Assembly: GCF_017814275.1 (NCBI RefSeq)
Contig: NZ_JAGIYQ010000005.1
Coordinates: forward strand, 186,001-250,000
Source of the DNA: Gottfriedia endophytica
Lineage (GTDB): Bacteria > Bacillota > Bacilli > Bacillales > Bacillaceae_G
DNA: 64,000 nucleotides
Direction: 5' to 3'
Made by a program: the position numbers and the translations under genes. Shown piece after piece: positions 54,354-63,284 of this stretch (its first letter is position 1; the number at the start of each line of letters is the position of its first letter). The notes under the pieces were generated by a model. It made no database searches and was not told where the DNA came from. It saw nothing but the letters and a program-made list of their open reading frames with translations.

Positions 54354-56030
54354 TCATTTTTCGTTTCCTATTAAATTACTTTTTATACCGTATATTGTTT
54401 CGTATAATTTATAGCCACCATCCAAATTAATCGCTTTGAAACCATTCTCTGTTAACGTACGACTTGCTAAGTAGCCCCGCATACCTAGCTGACATGTAAT
54501 ATAGATCGGTTTGTCTTTTGGTAATTCATTTAAACGATGTCTTAGATCATCTAATGGAATATGAATTGATCCAGGAATCATCCCTTGTTTTAGCTCATTA
54601 GATTCACGAACATCAATTAAATACCCACCATTTTTTACGATTTCATCGATCTCATGCCATTGAACTGTCTCAACCAAACCTTCAACAATATTTGTTGCTA
54701 CATACCCTGCTAAGTTTACTGGATCTTTTGCCGAAGCAAATGGAGGAGCATATGCAATTTCTAATTCAGGTAAATTAGTTACTTTTGCCCCTAATTTCAT
54801 AGCTGTAGCAATGATATCTAAACGTTTGTCTACCCCTTCTTTACCTACAACTTGCGCCCCGTACATTTTGCCAGTTTCTTTATCAAAAATTAATTTAATT
54901 AATACAGGGAAAGCACCTGGGTAATAACCTGCATGAGAGTTTGCTTGTACATGAACTACCTCATATGAAGTACCTTGCTTTTGAAGTGTTTTCTCATTAG
55001 CTCCAGTCGATGCAACCGCCAAATCAAAAACTTTTACAATTGATGTCCCCATTGTACTTGTATATTTTGCATTTCTTCCATTAATAACATCAGCTACTAA
55101 TCTACCTTGTCGGTTAGCTGGCCATGCTAATGGAATCATTGTTTCAGCCCCTGTAGCAAAGTCAGTAACTTGGATTACATCCCCTACTGCAAAAATTGAC
55201 GGATCAGATGTCTGCATTTTTTCATTTACTTTAATCGTTCCTCTAACACCAAGCTCTAAACCTGCCTGTTTTGCAAGTTCATTTTGAGGCTGAACACCAA
55301 TTGATAAAATAATCATATCTGTTTTAATTGATTTTCCACTTTTCAATTGAACGAGTGTCCCCTGTTGTTCAAAAGATGCTACTCCATTACCTAGTATTAA
55401 CTCAACTCCGTGATCTTTCATATGATTCTGCGCAACTGTAGCCATTTCTTTATCAATAATTGGTAGGATTTGATCAGCCATCTCAACAAGCGTTACTTCT
55501 ATTCCACGTTCTCGTAAAGTTTCAACCATTTCAATTCCAATAAATCCTCCACCGATAACTGTCGCATGCTGAGGTTTTTGATGATCAACATATAACTTTA
55601 TTCGATCTGTATCTGGAACATTTCTTAAAGTAAATAATGACTTAGCTTCTTCAATTCCAGGAATTTCTGGTTTCATTGGTCGTGAACCAGGTGAAAGGAC
55701 AAGAATATCATATAATTCAGTATATGTTTCACCCGATTGATGGTTCAAAACTGTTATCGTTTTTTCTTCACGATTAATTGCAATTACTTCATTATTTACT
55801 CGTACATCTATATTAAATCGCTTTGCCATTCGATCAGCTGTTTGCACTAGCAATTTTTGACGCTCTTTAATTACCTCTCCAATATAATAAGGTAATCCAC
55901 AGTTAGCGAAGGAAATGTACTCCCCTTTTTCAAATAAGATAATTTCATCTTTTTCATTCAATCGGCGTAAACGAGCTACAGCAGAAGCCCCACCTGCCAC
56001 GCCTCCTACGACAAGAATTTTTTTACTCAT
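54354..56030 (-). CDS. cdr: CoA-disulfide reductase fused to rhodanese (CoADR-Rhd)
   Basis: 558 residues. The FAD-binding GGVAGGASAVARLRR at the N-terminus is followed by SFANCGLPYY with the single redox Cys44 of CoADR enzymes, the NAD(P)H site TVIGGGFIGIEMVE and FAD segment IFAVGDV. A rhodanese domain follows from about residue 465 (GYLIDVRESNE), with active-site Cys513 in TCQLGMRG. The fusion reduces CoA disulfide or persulfide and handles sulfane sulfur. Its promoter spacer contains a perfect CsoR/CstR-type palindrome, so induction by sulfide or persulfide (CstR) or copper (CsoR) is inferred. Thioredoxin is co-transcribed downstream. Confidence 0.93.
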   Translation of the reverse strand: MSKKILVVGGVAGGASAVARLRRLNEKDEIILFEKGEYISFANCGLPYYIGEVIKERQKLLVQTADRMAKRFNIDVRVNNEVIAINREEKTITVLNHQSGETYTELYDILVLSPGSRPMKPEIPGIEEAKSLFTLRNVPDTDRIKLYVDHQKPQHATVIGGGFIGIEMVETLRERGIEVTLVEMADQILPIIDKEMATVAQNHMKDHGVELILGNGVASFEQQGTLVQLKSGKSIKTDMIILSIGVQPQNELAKQAGLELGVRGTIKVNEKMQTSDPSIFAVGDVIQVTDFATGAETMIPLAWPANRQGRLVADVINGRNAKYTSTMGTSIVKVFDLAVASTGANEKTLQKQGTSYEVVHVQANSHAGYYPGAFPVLIKLIFDKETGKMYGAQVVGKEGVDKRLDIIATAMKLGAKVTNLPELEIAYAPPFASAKDPVNLAGYVATNIVEGLVETVQWHEIDEIVKNGGYLIDVRESNELKQGMIPGSIHIPLDDLRHRLNELPKDKPIYITCQLGMRGYLASRTLTENGFKAINLDGGYKLYETIYGIKSNLIGNEK

Positions 56031-56071
56031 ATATTAATGAGCCTCCTTTGATTTATATACTTTCAACTGAA

Positions 56072-56100
56072 ATGATATACCCTTAAGGGTATATTGTAAA
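56072..56100 (-). promoter_or_regulatory. cdr promoter with CsoR/CstR-type palindromic operator
   Basis: TTTACA and TATCAT are 17 bases apart, and the spacer is part of the perfect 20-base palindrome ATATACCCTTAAGGGTATAT (56075-56094). CsoR/CstR-family sites have ACCC/GGGT half-sites. Confidence 0.7.
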
Positions 56101-56146
56101 CTAGATTGTTTGATTGTTTTTTTATATTTGGTGGTTCTCTTGGTGG

Positions 56147-56520
56147 TTCGGCAGAGTGTTTCGTAATTCGTGTGATTTGCTTGGTTATTCGGCCGGTTTG
56201 CTCCGAAATTCGGCCGGTTTGCTCCGAAATTCGGCTGGTTTCCAATTATTCGGCCATTTCACCAGATAATTCGACCGGTTTGTTATATTATTCAGCCGTT
56301 TTTCCAGTTAATTCAACCATTTTTCACATTGTTCAACCGTTTTTCCAATTAATTCAACCATTTTCCTCATTGATTCTGTATACCCCAACATTATATCAGT
56401 CGGTAATCCAAATTTATCGGTCATTTCCTTCAATATATCAGTCATTTCATGTTTATATCAGTCATGTTCTAACTTTTATCAGTCGATTTACCAATTTTAT
56501 CGGTCAAAAGGAATTATTTA
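56147..56520. repeat. Degenerate array with constant 21-bp period (about 18 units)
   Basis: Unit anchors (TTCGGCC, TTCAACC, ATCAGTC or ATCGGTC followed by a T tract) begin at 56147, 56167, 56188, 56209, 56230, 56249, 56270, 56291, 56312, 56332, 56353, 56374, 56395, 56416, 56437, 56457, 56478 and 56499: thirteen of seventeen spacings are exactly 21, three are 20 and one is 19. Sequence drifts in blocks along the array but phase is kept. Open frames crossing it are by-products of 21 being a multiple of three. Confidence 0.85.
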
Positions 56521-56644
56521 AGTCATCTATGAAAAATTTCAAACTATCTTTCATCCCAAGTAACTAACAGATCAGTTTTTATTTCAAAAGAATGATATAA
56601 TAATTTAATAGTCGCAAAATTCTTTCTATTAAAAAGGAGTAAGT

Positions 56645-57469
56645 ATGGTTACAGAAAAACTATTAAAAGAAAAATTAATGAAACTAAAAGAGAACAATTA
56701 TATTTTAACAGAAGAAGAAAATGCATATGATCTTGCTATTGAAATGCTAAAAAATATCGGCTCTGTTGATCCCGTTTTACGTGACGATTTGATTTATTCA
56801 ATCCTATCAAAATGGATGATTAATGATGTATTTACAACTGAACAGTTACAGCATCTATTATTTATCTGTATTGATGAAAATCACCTCCACTATAAATTAG
56901 GTGAGATAAATACTGATTCCATCTTTACTAGATCGTTTTCTATATTAATAACAGCTGTTATTTTATATAAAGAAAATGAAACATCATTTTTAACCTCAAA
57001 AGACATAGAAAATGTGAAGGAGAAAATTTTTCAATATGCTATTCAAGAAAATGATATACGTGGATATGATGAAGAAAAAGGTTGGGCTCATTCAATCGCA
57101 CATCTTGCAGACTGTTTAGATGAACTTGCAAAAAATCATCAATTGAATCAAACAGACCTACAAATGATGTTAGAAATTATTTGCACACGTATCATGGAAA
57201 GTAAAAATGTATTTACCTGTGAAGAAGACGAGAGAATGGTAACTGCTGTTTGTGCAATTATAGAACGGAATCTACTATCTGAAGAAGATATTAAGAATTG
57301 GATAGTAAGATTTAAAGATTATAAAAAAACTGATGACTATAATAAGAACTATAATATTAAAATTAACTCCAAACACTTTTTAAGAAGTTTGTATTTTAGA
57401 TTAAAACCAGTTGAAAAAGAGAAATATTCCATGATTTTAAAAGCATTAGATGAATTGAATACATACTAA
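56645..57469 (+). CDS. DUF2785-like protein
   Basis: 274 residues, cytosolic and all-helical. The segment DIRGYDEEKGWAHSIAHLAD (about residues 138-157) is the signature I associate with DUF2785, and an earlier VLRDDLIYSILSKWM also fits. Function is unknown. AAAGGAG precedes the ATG. It is monocistronic, lies next to the 21-bp array and ends at a bidirectional terminator shared with copZ. Confidence 0.8.
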   Translation: MVTEKLLKEKLMKLKENNYILTEEENAYDLAIEMLKNIGSVDPVLRDDLIYSILSKWMINDVFTTEQLQHLLFICIDENHLHYKLGEINTDSIFTRSFSILITAVILYKENETSFLTSKDIENVKEKIFQYAIQENDIRGYDEEKGWAHSIAHLADCLDELAKNHQLNQTDLQMMLEIICTRIMESKNVFTCEEDERMVTAVCAIIERNLLSEEDIKNWIVRFKDYKKTDDYNKNYNIKINSKHFLRSLYFRLKPVEKEKYSMILKALDELNTY

Positions 57470-57504
57470 CCACCGGAACACAATTTTTCTTAATCTAAAT
57501 TAAA

Positions 57505-57546
57505 CAAAAAAGAGACACAAACCCATATGCTTTTGTGTCTCTTTTC
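57505..57546. terminator. Bidirectional terminator between DUF2785 gene and copZ
   Basis: AAAAGAGACACAAA and TTTTGTGTCTCTTTT form a 14-bp stem with T-rich ends on both strands. Confidence 0.88.
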
Positions 57547-57570
57547 TCGTGCTCTACTTCTTCAACATTA

Positions 57571-57771
57571 TTAAGCTAAATCGTATCCTTGATCTTCAAT
57601 AGCCTCTTTTACAGTTTCAATCGAAGTAGCTTCTCTATGGTTAATTTTCACTTCTTTACTTTCTAAATTTACATCAACTGATTCAACACCACTTACTCCC
57701 TCAACTGCTTTTGTAACTGCAGCTTTACAGTGATTACAAGTCATTCCTTCTACTACTAAAACTGTTACCAT
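57571..57771 (-). CDS. copZ: Copper chaperone CopZ (HMA domain)
   Basis: 66 residues from the ATG at 57771, with GGGAGG upstream. Single heavy-metal-associated domain with MTCNHC (Cys12, Cys15). It carries Cu(I) to a CopA-type ATPase or to CsoR. It is co-transcribed behind csoR; no copA follows in this window because the operon ends at a terminator, so the copper ATPase must be elsewhere. Confidence 0.93.
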   Translation of the reverse strand: MVTVLVVEGMTCNHCKAAVTKAVEGVSGVESVDVNLESKEVKINHREATSIETVKEAIEDQGYDLA

Positions 57772-57792
57772 GATTATTCCTCCCATATTCTT

Positions 57793-58092
57793 TTATTTCA
57801 CAAATCTTTTCACAACGTCCATTAACTCTTTTACTGATTCTTCACCATTTCCACTATCTACGGCTTTTATCATGCAATGATTCGCATGACGCTCCAGCAA
57901 GGAAAATCCTACTCTTTTCAGCGCAGCTTCAACTGCTAAGATTTGGGTTAAAATATCTATACAATAACGGTCTTCTTCAACCATTTTTTGAATTCCACGT
58001 ACTTGGCCTTCGACTTTTCGAAGACGTTTTACTAAATCTTGTATTTCTTCCTCAGACCGAGGAACCATCTTTTCGTCATGACAATTTTCCAT
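57793..58092 (-). CDS. csoR: CsoR-family copper-sensing repressor
   Basis: 99 residues, the DUF156 four-helix fold. The Cu(I) ligands of CsoR are conserved: Cys44 in DRYCIDIL, and His69 and Cys73 in RHANHCM (His-x3-Cys). This favours CsoR over the persulfide sensor CstR. GGAGG lies eight bases before the ATG. It is followed after 21 bases by copZ and is preceded by a promoter whose spacer holds an ACCCCC-type half-site, so autoregulation by copper is expected. Confidence 0.93.
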   Translation of the reverse strand: MENCHDEKMVPRSEEEIQDLVKRLRKVEGQVRGIQKMVEEDRYCIDILTQILAVEAALKRVGFSLLERHANHCMIKAVDSGNGEESVKELMDVVKRFVK

Positions 58093-58111
58093 ATTGTCAC
58101 CTCCTTATTTC

Positions 58112-58140
58112 ATTGTACTAATAGGGGGTATAGGTGTCAA
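58112..58140 (-). promoter_or_regulatory. csoR-copZ promoter with operator-like spacer
   Basis: TTGACA and TACAAT are separated by 17 bases containing CTATACCCCCTATTAG, a CsoR-like but imperfect site. Confidence 0.75.
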
Positions 58141-58327
58141 TTTTAGTAAGTATTTTTATATTTAAAATCTATTTAAAAATTCACAATTATTTTTTTATAC
58201 CAAACCAATTCGGTTAAATTAACCTTTTAAACTATTTTAATTAAATTTTAAAAATTCAGCTATATAATAACAAGAAGATTCAATACACAAACTATCAAAT
58301 AATGACAATCAGAACGGAGAAGCTTTT

Positions 58328-58879
58328 ATGTTAACAGATTGGATTAAAAATTCTAAAGAGAGGAAATTAGTCTATCTTGCAACAGTTATTGCACTAGTCA
58401 TTTTTGGACTTGGCTTTTGGACGATCGCGCATCGACATTCTTTGGAATCAACTGTTCCTAATCATTTTAAAGATCCAAGAAATTTATTAACTTCCTATGC
58501 TCGGAACAAGGCATCCCTTGGACGACTTTGTGTTTTTGCAGCTTTTGCAATGTTCCCTCTTTACTTTTTATTACGAACAAAAAAAATAAATTTAACGAAA
58601 GAACTAAAAAAATTCATTTCACTATTGCTTAAATGGGTTAAATTGTTCCATGTACCGATTTCAGTTATTGCTTTTGCTTTAATTACGGTTCATTCAATTA
58701 TCATGGTTTTTTATGATTGGCATACTGACGCAGTAGATCTTACTGGGGTACTTTCTTATCTTTTACTTCTTCCATTAGGAGTATTTGGTTTTTTACGATA
58801 TAAACGTAAAGACAAAAACTGGCATTATTATTTATCATTTGCTTTTGTTTTCTCTATGCTACTTCATACTTTCGTTTGA
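58328..58879 (+). CDS. Five-helix membrane protein with two H-x13-H helices (putative heme b protein)
   Basis: 183 residues, with CGGAG eight to ten bases before the ATG. Five hydrophobic helices: about 14-34, 64-82, 107-130, 138-157 and 166-182. Helix 3 contains His108 and His122, helix 5 contains His166 and His180; in both the spacing is exactly 13 residues between. Two helices each with two His at this distance is the bis-heme ligand arrangement of ferric-reductase/NOX-type and cytochrome-b membrane domains. No flavin domain is attached. I do not recognise the family by name; a ferric-reductase-like transmembrane role is inferred. Confidence 0.7.
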   Translation: MLTDWIKNSKERKLVYLATVIALVIFGLGFWTIAHRHSLESTVPNHFKDPRNLLTSYARNKASLGRLCVFAAFAMFPLYFLLRTKKINLTKELKKFISLLLKWVKLFHVPISVIAFALITVHSIIMVFYDWHTDAVDLTGVLSYLLLLPLGVFGFLRYKRKDKNWHYYLSFAFVFSMLLHTFV

Positions 58880-58905
58880 TGATCACACTCATTATTCTTT
58901 CTACA

Positions 58906-58942
58906 AAAAAGACTACATTCCTCTCGAATGTAGTCTTTCTTT
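58906..58942. terminator. Bidirectional terminator before ribH end
   Basis: AAAGACTACATTC/GAATGTAGTCTTT perfect 13-bp stem with A- and T-rich flanks. Confidence 0.88.
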
Positions 58943-58951
58943 TGATCTATA

Positions 58952-59413
58952 TTACTGAATTGTATTTAATAAATTTGCCATTTCAATTGCTGCAACAGCA
59001 CAGTCATATCCTTTGTTTCCAGCTTTTGTACCTGCACGTTCAATTGCCTGTTCAATATTCTCAGTTGTCAGAACACCAAAAATAACAGGAATTTCAGTTT
59101 CTAAAGAAATACTTGCAACCCCTTTAGCTACTTCATTACAAACATAATCATAATGAGTTGTTGCACCGCGAATTACTGCGCCAAGTGTGATTACTGCATC
59201 ATATTTTTTTGACTTCGCTAATTTTTTTGCTATTAATGAAATTTCAAAAGCTCCAGGTACCCATGCAACATCGATTTGATCTTCATCTACTCCGTGACGT
59301 TTTAATCCATCAATTGCTCCGCCTAATAATTTACTTGTAATAAATTCATTAAATCGACCAGCTACAATCGCAATTTTTAATCCACTTCCAACAACATTTG
59401 CTTCAAAATTCAT
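58952..59413 (-). CDS. ribH: 6,7-dimethyl-8-ribityllumazine synthase
   Basis: 153 residues. Typical segments are [47 protein letters not shown] and [21 protein letters not shown]. It condenses the pyrimidine from RibD with dihydroxybutanone phosphate from RibBA to lumazine, and forms icosahedral shells in Bacillus. Last gene of the rib operon, 12 bases after ribBA and next to a strong terminator. Confidence 0.97.
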   Translation of the reverse strand: MNFEANVVGSGLKIAIVAGRFNEFITSKLLGGAIDGLKRHGVDEDQIDVAWVPGAFEISLIAKKLAKSKKYDAVITLGAVIRGATTHYDYVCNEVAKGVASISLETEIPVIFGVLTTENIEQAIERAGTKAGNKGYDCAVAAIEMANLLNTIQ

Positions 59414-59425
59414 TTTAATAGCCTC

Positions 59426-60625
59426 CTATAATTTGACAGAAAATAAATGTCCCATTTTTTCTTGTTTTGTTTTTAAATAATTTACGTTACCTTCAACTGG
59501 TGTAATTTCAAGTGGTACACGCTCGACTATATTAATTCCTAACTCTTCTAGACTACTAATCTTTTGTGGATTATTTGTTAATAATTTAACGTTTTGAATC
59601 CCTAAGTCTTTCAAAATTTGGACACTCACAGTGTAGTCTCTAAGATCCTCTGCAAATCCAAGATGTAGATTTGCATCAACTGTATCCAACCCTTGCTCTT
59701 GAAGTTTATACGCCTTTAATTTATTTAATAATCCAATTCCACGACCTTCTTGGCGTAAATAAAGGATAATCCCTCGACCTTCTTGTTCAATTTTTTGAAG
59801 TGCTAATTCAAGCTGAGGACCACAATCACAACGACGTGATCCAAGTACGTCCCCAGTTAAACATTCTGAATGCAATCGAACTAAGATCGGTTCTTCCGTT
59901 GACAGATCTCCTTTATAAATGGCGATATGCTCTTTATCATCAAGAAAATTTTTATACCCAACTACTTTAAAGTCTCCATAAGAAGTGGGTAAGCTAATTT
60001 CAACTTCTCTTTGCACAAGCATTTCATTTTTCTTACGATAGTTAATTAACTCTTCAATTGTAATCATTTTTAAATTGTGTTCTTTTGCAATGACTTTTAA
60101 ATCTGGTACTCTCGCCATTGTTCCATCGTCATTGATAATTTCACAAATTACACCAGCAGGCTTGCTATCACAAAGTAATGCTAAATCAACTGCTGCTTCA
60201 GTATGCCCTGGACGTTTTAAGACTCCACCATTTTTAGCGATTAACGGGAATACGTGACCTGGATAACGAAAATCTTCGTGTGAGCTTTCACCGTTAATAA
60301 TCGCTAACATCGTCGTCGATCTTTCAAACGCACTAATTCCAGTGGTTGTATTCATATGATCTATACTTACAGTGAAATTTGTATGATGGTTATCCGTATT
60401 TCGTTCAACCATCGGATTTAAGGCTAAACGTTCTGCAATGTCTTCATGAATCGGAGTACATACTAATCCTTTTCCATACTTAATCATAAAATTAATATTT
60501 TCAGGGGTAGCATGTTCGGCTAAACAAACAAAATCGCCTTCGTTCTCTCGATCTTCGTCATCGCAAACGATAATGATTTTTCCGTTTTTTAATTCTTCTA
60601 AAGCTTCTTCTATTTTATTAAACAT
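59426..60625 (-). CDS. ribBA: Bifunctional DHBP synthase / GTP cyclohydrolase II
   Basis: 399 residues from the ATG at 60625, behind a GGGGGA site. The N-terminal half is 3,4-dihydroxy-2-butanone 4-phosphate synthase ([35 protein letters not shown]). The C-terminal half is GTP cyclohydrolase II with zinc ligands in [15 protein letters not shown] and [10 protein letters not shown]. It supplies both branches of riboflavin synthesis. Position between ribE and ribH is the standard Bacillus order. Confidence 0.97.
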   Translation of the reverse strand: MFNKIEEALEELKNGKIIIVCDDEDRENEGDFVCLAEHATPENINFMIKYGKGLVCTPIHEDIAERLALNPMVERNTDNHHTNFTVSIDHMNTTTGISAFERSTTMLAIINGESSHEDFRYPGHVFPLIAKNGGVLKRPGHTEAAVDLALLCDSKPAGVICEIINDDGTMARVPDLKVIAKEHNLKMITIEELINYRKKNEMLVQREVEISLPTSYGDFKVVGYKNFLDDKEHIAIYKGDLSTEEPILVRLHSECLTGDVLGSRRCDCGPQLELALQKIEQEGRGIILYLRQEGRGIGLLNKLKAYKLQEQGLDTVDANLHLGFAEDLRDYTVSVQILKDLGIQNVKLLTNNPQKISSLEELGINIVERVPLEITPVEGNVNYLKTKQEKMGHLFSVKL

Positions 60626-60642
60626 ATGACCGTCCCCCAAAA

Positions 60643-61281
60643 CTAGAAAAATCCATTTGATTTCAAGAAATCTTCAGAAAGTGATTTCCCGCTATTTTTG
60701 TTCAAATGATGCTTCACGTATTTTCCTAACATGTCTGTTTCAATATTGACGACATCCCCAATGTTTTTTAGACCAATAACAGTCTGTTCAAGGGTATGAG
60801 GAATAATTGAAACAGTTAAGATGTTATTTTTTATACCGAAAACTGTTAGACTCGTGCCATCGATTGAAATTGATCCTCTAAAAATAATGTCATCAGCAAG
60901 ATGATCAGAAAGTTTAAAATCCACATACACAGCATTATCTTTTCTAGTTTTTCGCATGATGGTAGCTGTACCATCAACGTGACCAGATACAATATGTCCG
61001 CCAAATCGTCCATCTGCTTTCATCGCTCGTTCAAGATTTACTTTGCTACCAGCCTTAACAGTTTTTAAACTTGTTGCATAAACCGTTTCAGGCATCACAT
61101 CGACTGAAAAATAATTTGGAAAAAGACCAGTAACAGTTAAACAAACTCCATTCACACTGATGCTATCTCCAATTTGAGTTTGTTCTAACACTTTTTTTCC
61201 TTGTATGTGTAAAACATAACTATCATTCTGTCTAGTAATATTCTGTACTGTTCCAATTTCTTCGACGATTCCAGTGAACAT
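60643..61281 (-). CDS. ribE: Riboflavin synthase alpha subunit
   Basis: 212 residues with two lumazine-binding repeats: [13 protein letters not shown] at the start of the first, and a second from about residue 97 ([14 protein letters not shown]). It dismutates two lumazines to riboflavin. Its ATG directly follows the ribD stop codon, and its AAAGGAG site lies in the end of ribD, so translation is coupled. Confidence 0.97.
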   Translation of the reverse strand: MFTGIVEEIGTVQNITRQNDSYVLHIQGKKVLEQTQIGDSISVNGVCLTVTGLFPNYFSVDVMPETVYATSLKTVKAGSKVNLERAMKADGRFGGHIVSGHVDGTATIMRKTRKDNAVYVDFKLSDHLADDIIFRGSISIDGTSLTVFGIKNNILTVSIIPHTLEQTVIGLKNIGDVVNIETDMLGKYVKHHLNKNSGKSLSEDFLKSNGFF

Positions 61282-62379
61282 TTAGCATGACTCCTTTTCT
61301 ATTAGCTTTGCAGTAATCTTCAAATCTGGTCCTATTTGTTGGACTGATTGTAAATCTAGTTTCATGGCGGATTGCATATTTGTTATGCCTAGCTCACCAA
61401 ACGAACTAAAATTACCTCCTACAATTTTCGGAGCCAAATATAGATGTAATTCATTTACACAATTAGCTTTTAGAAAACTTTCATGAACTCCACGTCCACC
61501 TTCCACATATAAAGAAGTGATTCCAAGTCCACCTAGTACACTTAGAACTTCCTCTACTTCTGGACGATCTGTTTTCAATCTAATCACTTTGACAAAATCT
61601 GATTCAACTTGCCCTATTCTTTCATCTGCTACATTCTTTCCGACTAAAAGAATCGTCTCAGCCTTTTTGTCATGTAAAAGAGCAGCACTTTCAGGAATAC
61701 GTAAATTTGAATCGAGAATAATTCGTTTTGGTGAAAGTCCTTCACCATTTGTTAAACGGGTTGTTAATAAAGGGTTATCTGCAATAACTGTATTTACACC
61801 AACCAATATGGCGTCGTAAATAGTACGGTTTTGATGAACATCTTCGCGAGCTTCCGAACTAGTAATCCACTTACTATCTCCACTTGTAGTCGCTATCCGT
61901 CCATCCATTGTCATCGCACACTTAATAGTCACATACGGGGTCTTATGCTTAATAAAATGTAAGAAAAATTTATTTAAATCAATTGCTTCTTGCTCTAACA
62001 ATCCAACTTCCACAGTGATACCAGCATCTTCAAGCTGCTTTATACCATTCCCACTAACTAAAGGATTTGGGTCGAGGGTAGCTACTACTACACGCTTTAC
62101 TTTATGCTTTATAATCGCATGTACACATGGAGGTGTTTTACCAAAATGGCTACATGGCTCTAATGTCACATATAAAGTACCATTTTCGGCTTCTCCTTTT
62201 TTTGCCATCTTAAAAGCTTGCACTTCTGCATGATCTTCCCCAGCCTTTAGATGCGCTCCCATTCCAATGATTCTGCCTTCTTTTACAAGAACAGCACCTA
62301 CCACTGGATTTGGAGATGTTTGCCCAAGTGTATTTTGTGCAAGTTGAATTGCTAATTTCATATAATCTTGATCTTTCAT
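61282..62379 (-). CDS. ribD: Bifunctional pyrimidine deaminase / reductase
   Basis: 365 residues from the ATG at 62379, with AAGGTAGG upstream. The deaminase domain has zinc ligands in HAEVQAF and PCSHFGKTPPC; the reductase domain begins about residue 145 (YVTIKCAMTMDGRIATTSGDS, shown here as MTMDGRIATTSGDS) and contains YVEGGRGVHESFL. The open frame extends 30 codons upstream into a hairpin repeat, but that part is not homologous to RibD. First gene of the operon, controlled by the FMN riboswitch about 350 bases upstream. Confidence 0.97.
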   Translation of the reverse strand: MKDQDYMKLAIQLAQNTLGQTSPNPVVGAVLVKEGRIIGMGAHLKAGEDHAEVQAFKMAKKGEAENGTLYVTLEPCSHFGKTPPCVHAIIKHKVKRVVVATLDPNPLVSGNGIKQLEDAGITVEVGLLEQEAIDLNKFFLHFIKHKTPYVTIKCAMTMDGRIATTSGDSKWITSSEAREDVHQNRTIYDAILVGVNTVIADNPLLTTRLTNGEGLSPKRIILDSNLRIPESAALLHDKKAETILLVGKNVADERIGQVESDFVKVIRLKTDRPEVEEVLSVLGGLGITSLYVEGGRGVHESFLKANCVNELHLYLAPKIVGGNFSSFGELGITNMQSAMKLDLQSVQQIGPDLKITAKLIEKESC

Positions 62380-62397
62380 ACTTTCACCTACCTTCTC

Positions 62398-62520
62398 TCG
62401 AAATGTGCAGCAGACTCGTTTAGCTTCGACCGACATTGGAGCAATAACCAATTGAAGTGCGCTTTTCACTTCACTTGGTTATTGTGAAATGGCCGAGAAG
62501 CTAGTCTGCGGAACTAGACA
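62398..62520 (-). repeat. Hairpin element copy in the ribD leader
   Basis: Outer stem GCAGACT/AGTCTGC, middle stem TAGCTTC/GAAGCTA, central arms CAATAACCAATTGAAGTG and CACTTCACTTGGTTATTG (one mismatch). It lies between the leader terminator and the ribD ribosome binding site. It is the same element family as at 27.5 and 47.4-47.8 kb. Confidence 0.8.
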
Positions 62521-62525
62521 AATAG

Positions 62526-62562
62526 AAAATAAAAACCCGTTAGAAATAATTCCTAACGGGTC
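62526..62562 (-). terminator. Leader terminator downstream of the FMN riboswitch
   Basis: On the minus strand ACCCGTTAG pairs with CTAACGGGT around a nine-base loop, followed by TTTTATTTTC. Its location between riboswitch and ribD suggests it is the regulated terminator, though it is about 165 bases from the aptamer. Confidence 0.75.
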
Positions 62563-62727
62563 GTGTAAGTGAGTAGTAAAAATGATATCTCATATACTTT
62601 TATAGAATAATAGGTACACCTAAATAGAGGTACGAAAATTGTATTTTTCCGACCAAAAATAGGTTGCACATTTTATAAAAGCAATATGAAACTAAGCCTA
62701 TACAAAAGTATAAACTGTCCATGTTCA

Positions 62728-62876
62728 CTCTCATCCTTCTCCCATCCAGACTATACTGTCGGCTCTAGACTCTCACTAGATCAGCAAGTTAACTAATGCT
62801 AACAAGCTCACAGGCTTTGAAAGTATATACTCTCATTTACTGCCGGTTAGGAATTTCACCTGACCCCGAAGGACAA
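62728..62876 (-). ncRNA. FMN riboswitch (RFN element)
   Basis: The minus strand shows the conserved RFN blocks in order: CTTCGGGGTCAGGTGAAATT, CCTAACCGGCAGT, AAGCCTGTGAGC, GATCTAGTGAGAGTCTAGAG, CCGACAGTATAGTCTGGATG, GGGAGAAGGATG. It binds flavin mononucleotide and turns the rib operon down when flavin is plentiful. Confidence 0.96.
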
Positions 62877-63078
62877 AATGTGTCGATATATGATTTTAGT
62901 TAACTAATGTCTCCATTAGTTGAGTTAAGACTAACATATAAAAATTCGTGTGTAAAGGAATACATATGGTAAAAAATTAAATCCTTTTTTCTATATTCAT
63001 ATAGTAAATTTCTATATTTATGATTATTTCAAGAGGATTTTTTATCATAAATTGCATTTTTAGGGTGAAATCAAATTT

Positions 63079-63180
63079 ATGGGCGGTTTTCTAAATTATA
63101 TGGTCCTTTTTCCAACTTTATTGAGCCATTTTCTAGCTTTTATGGTCCTTTTCTTAATTATTTATGAGCCTTCTGCCATA
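63079..63180. repeat. Short array with 21-bp period (five units)
   Basis: Units built on TATGGTCC or TTGAGCC followed by a T tract and CTAACTTT-like sequence; the anchor G falls at 63081, 63102, 63123, 63144 and 63166 (spacings 21, 21, 21, 22). The gap from 62877 to here is AT-rich with no gene. Confidence 0.75.
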
Positions 63181-63284
63181 ATTCTAATAAAAACTTTTTT
63201 ATTTTTTGATAATTCAAATATAATAGATTCATACTGACAATTATTGCTATCAAAAAAAGTGAACAAGAAAGATAAGGTGAAAAC

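Noticed and set aside
56147-56520. CRISPR array
   Set aside because: The period of 21 is too short, with drifting repeats and no separate spacers.
56063-56567. Heptad-repeat-looking peptides on both strands (ISEQTGR-type on minus)
   Set aside because: The 21-bp period gives seven-residue repeats in any frame. Stops interrupt the longer reading, there is no ribosome binding site, and the array is better described at DNA level.
62380-62469. 30-codon N-terminal extension of RibD
   Set aside because: It translates the hairpin repeat, is not RibD-like, and the ATG at 62379 has its own ribosome binding site.
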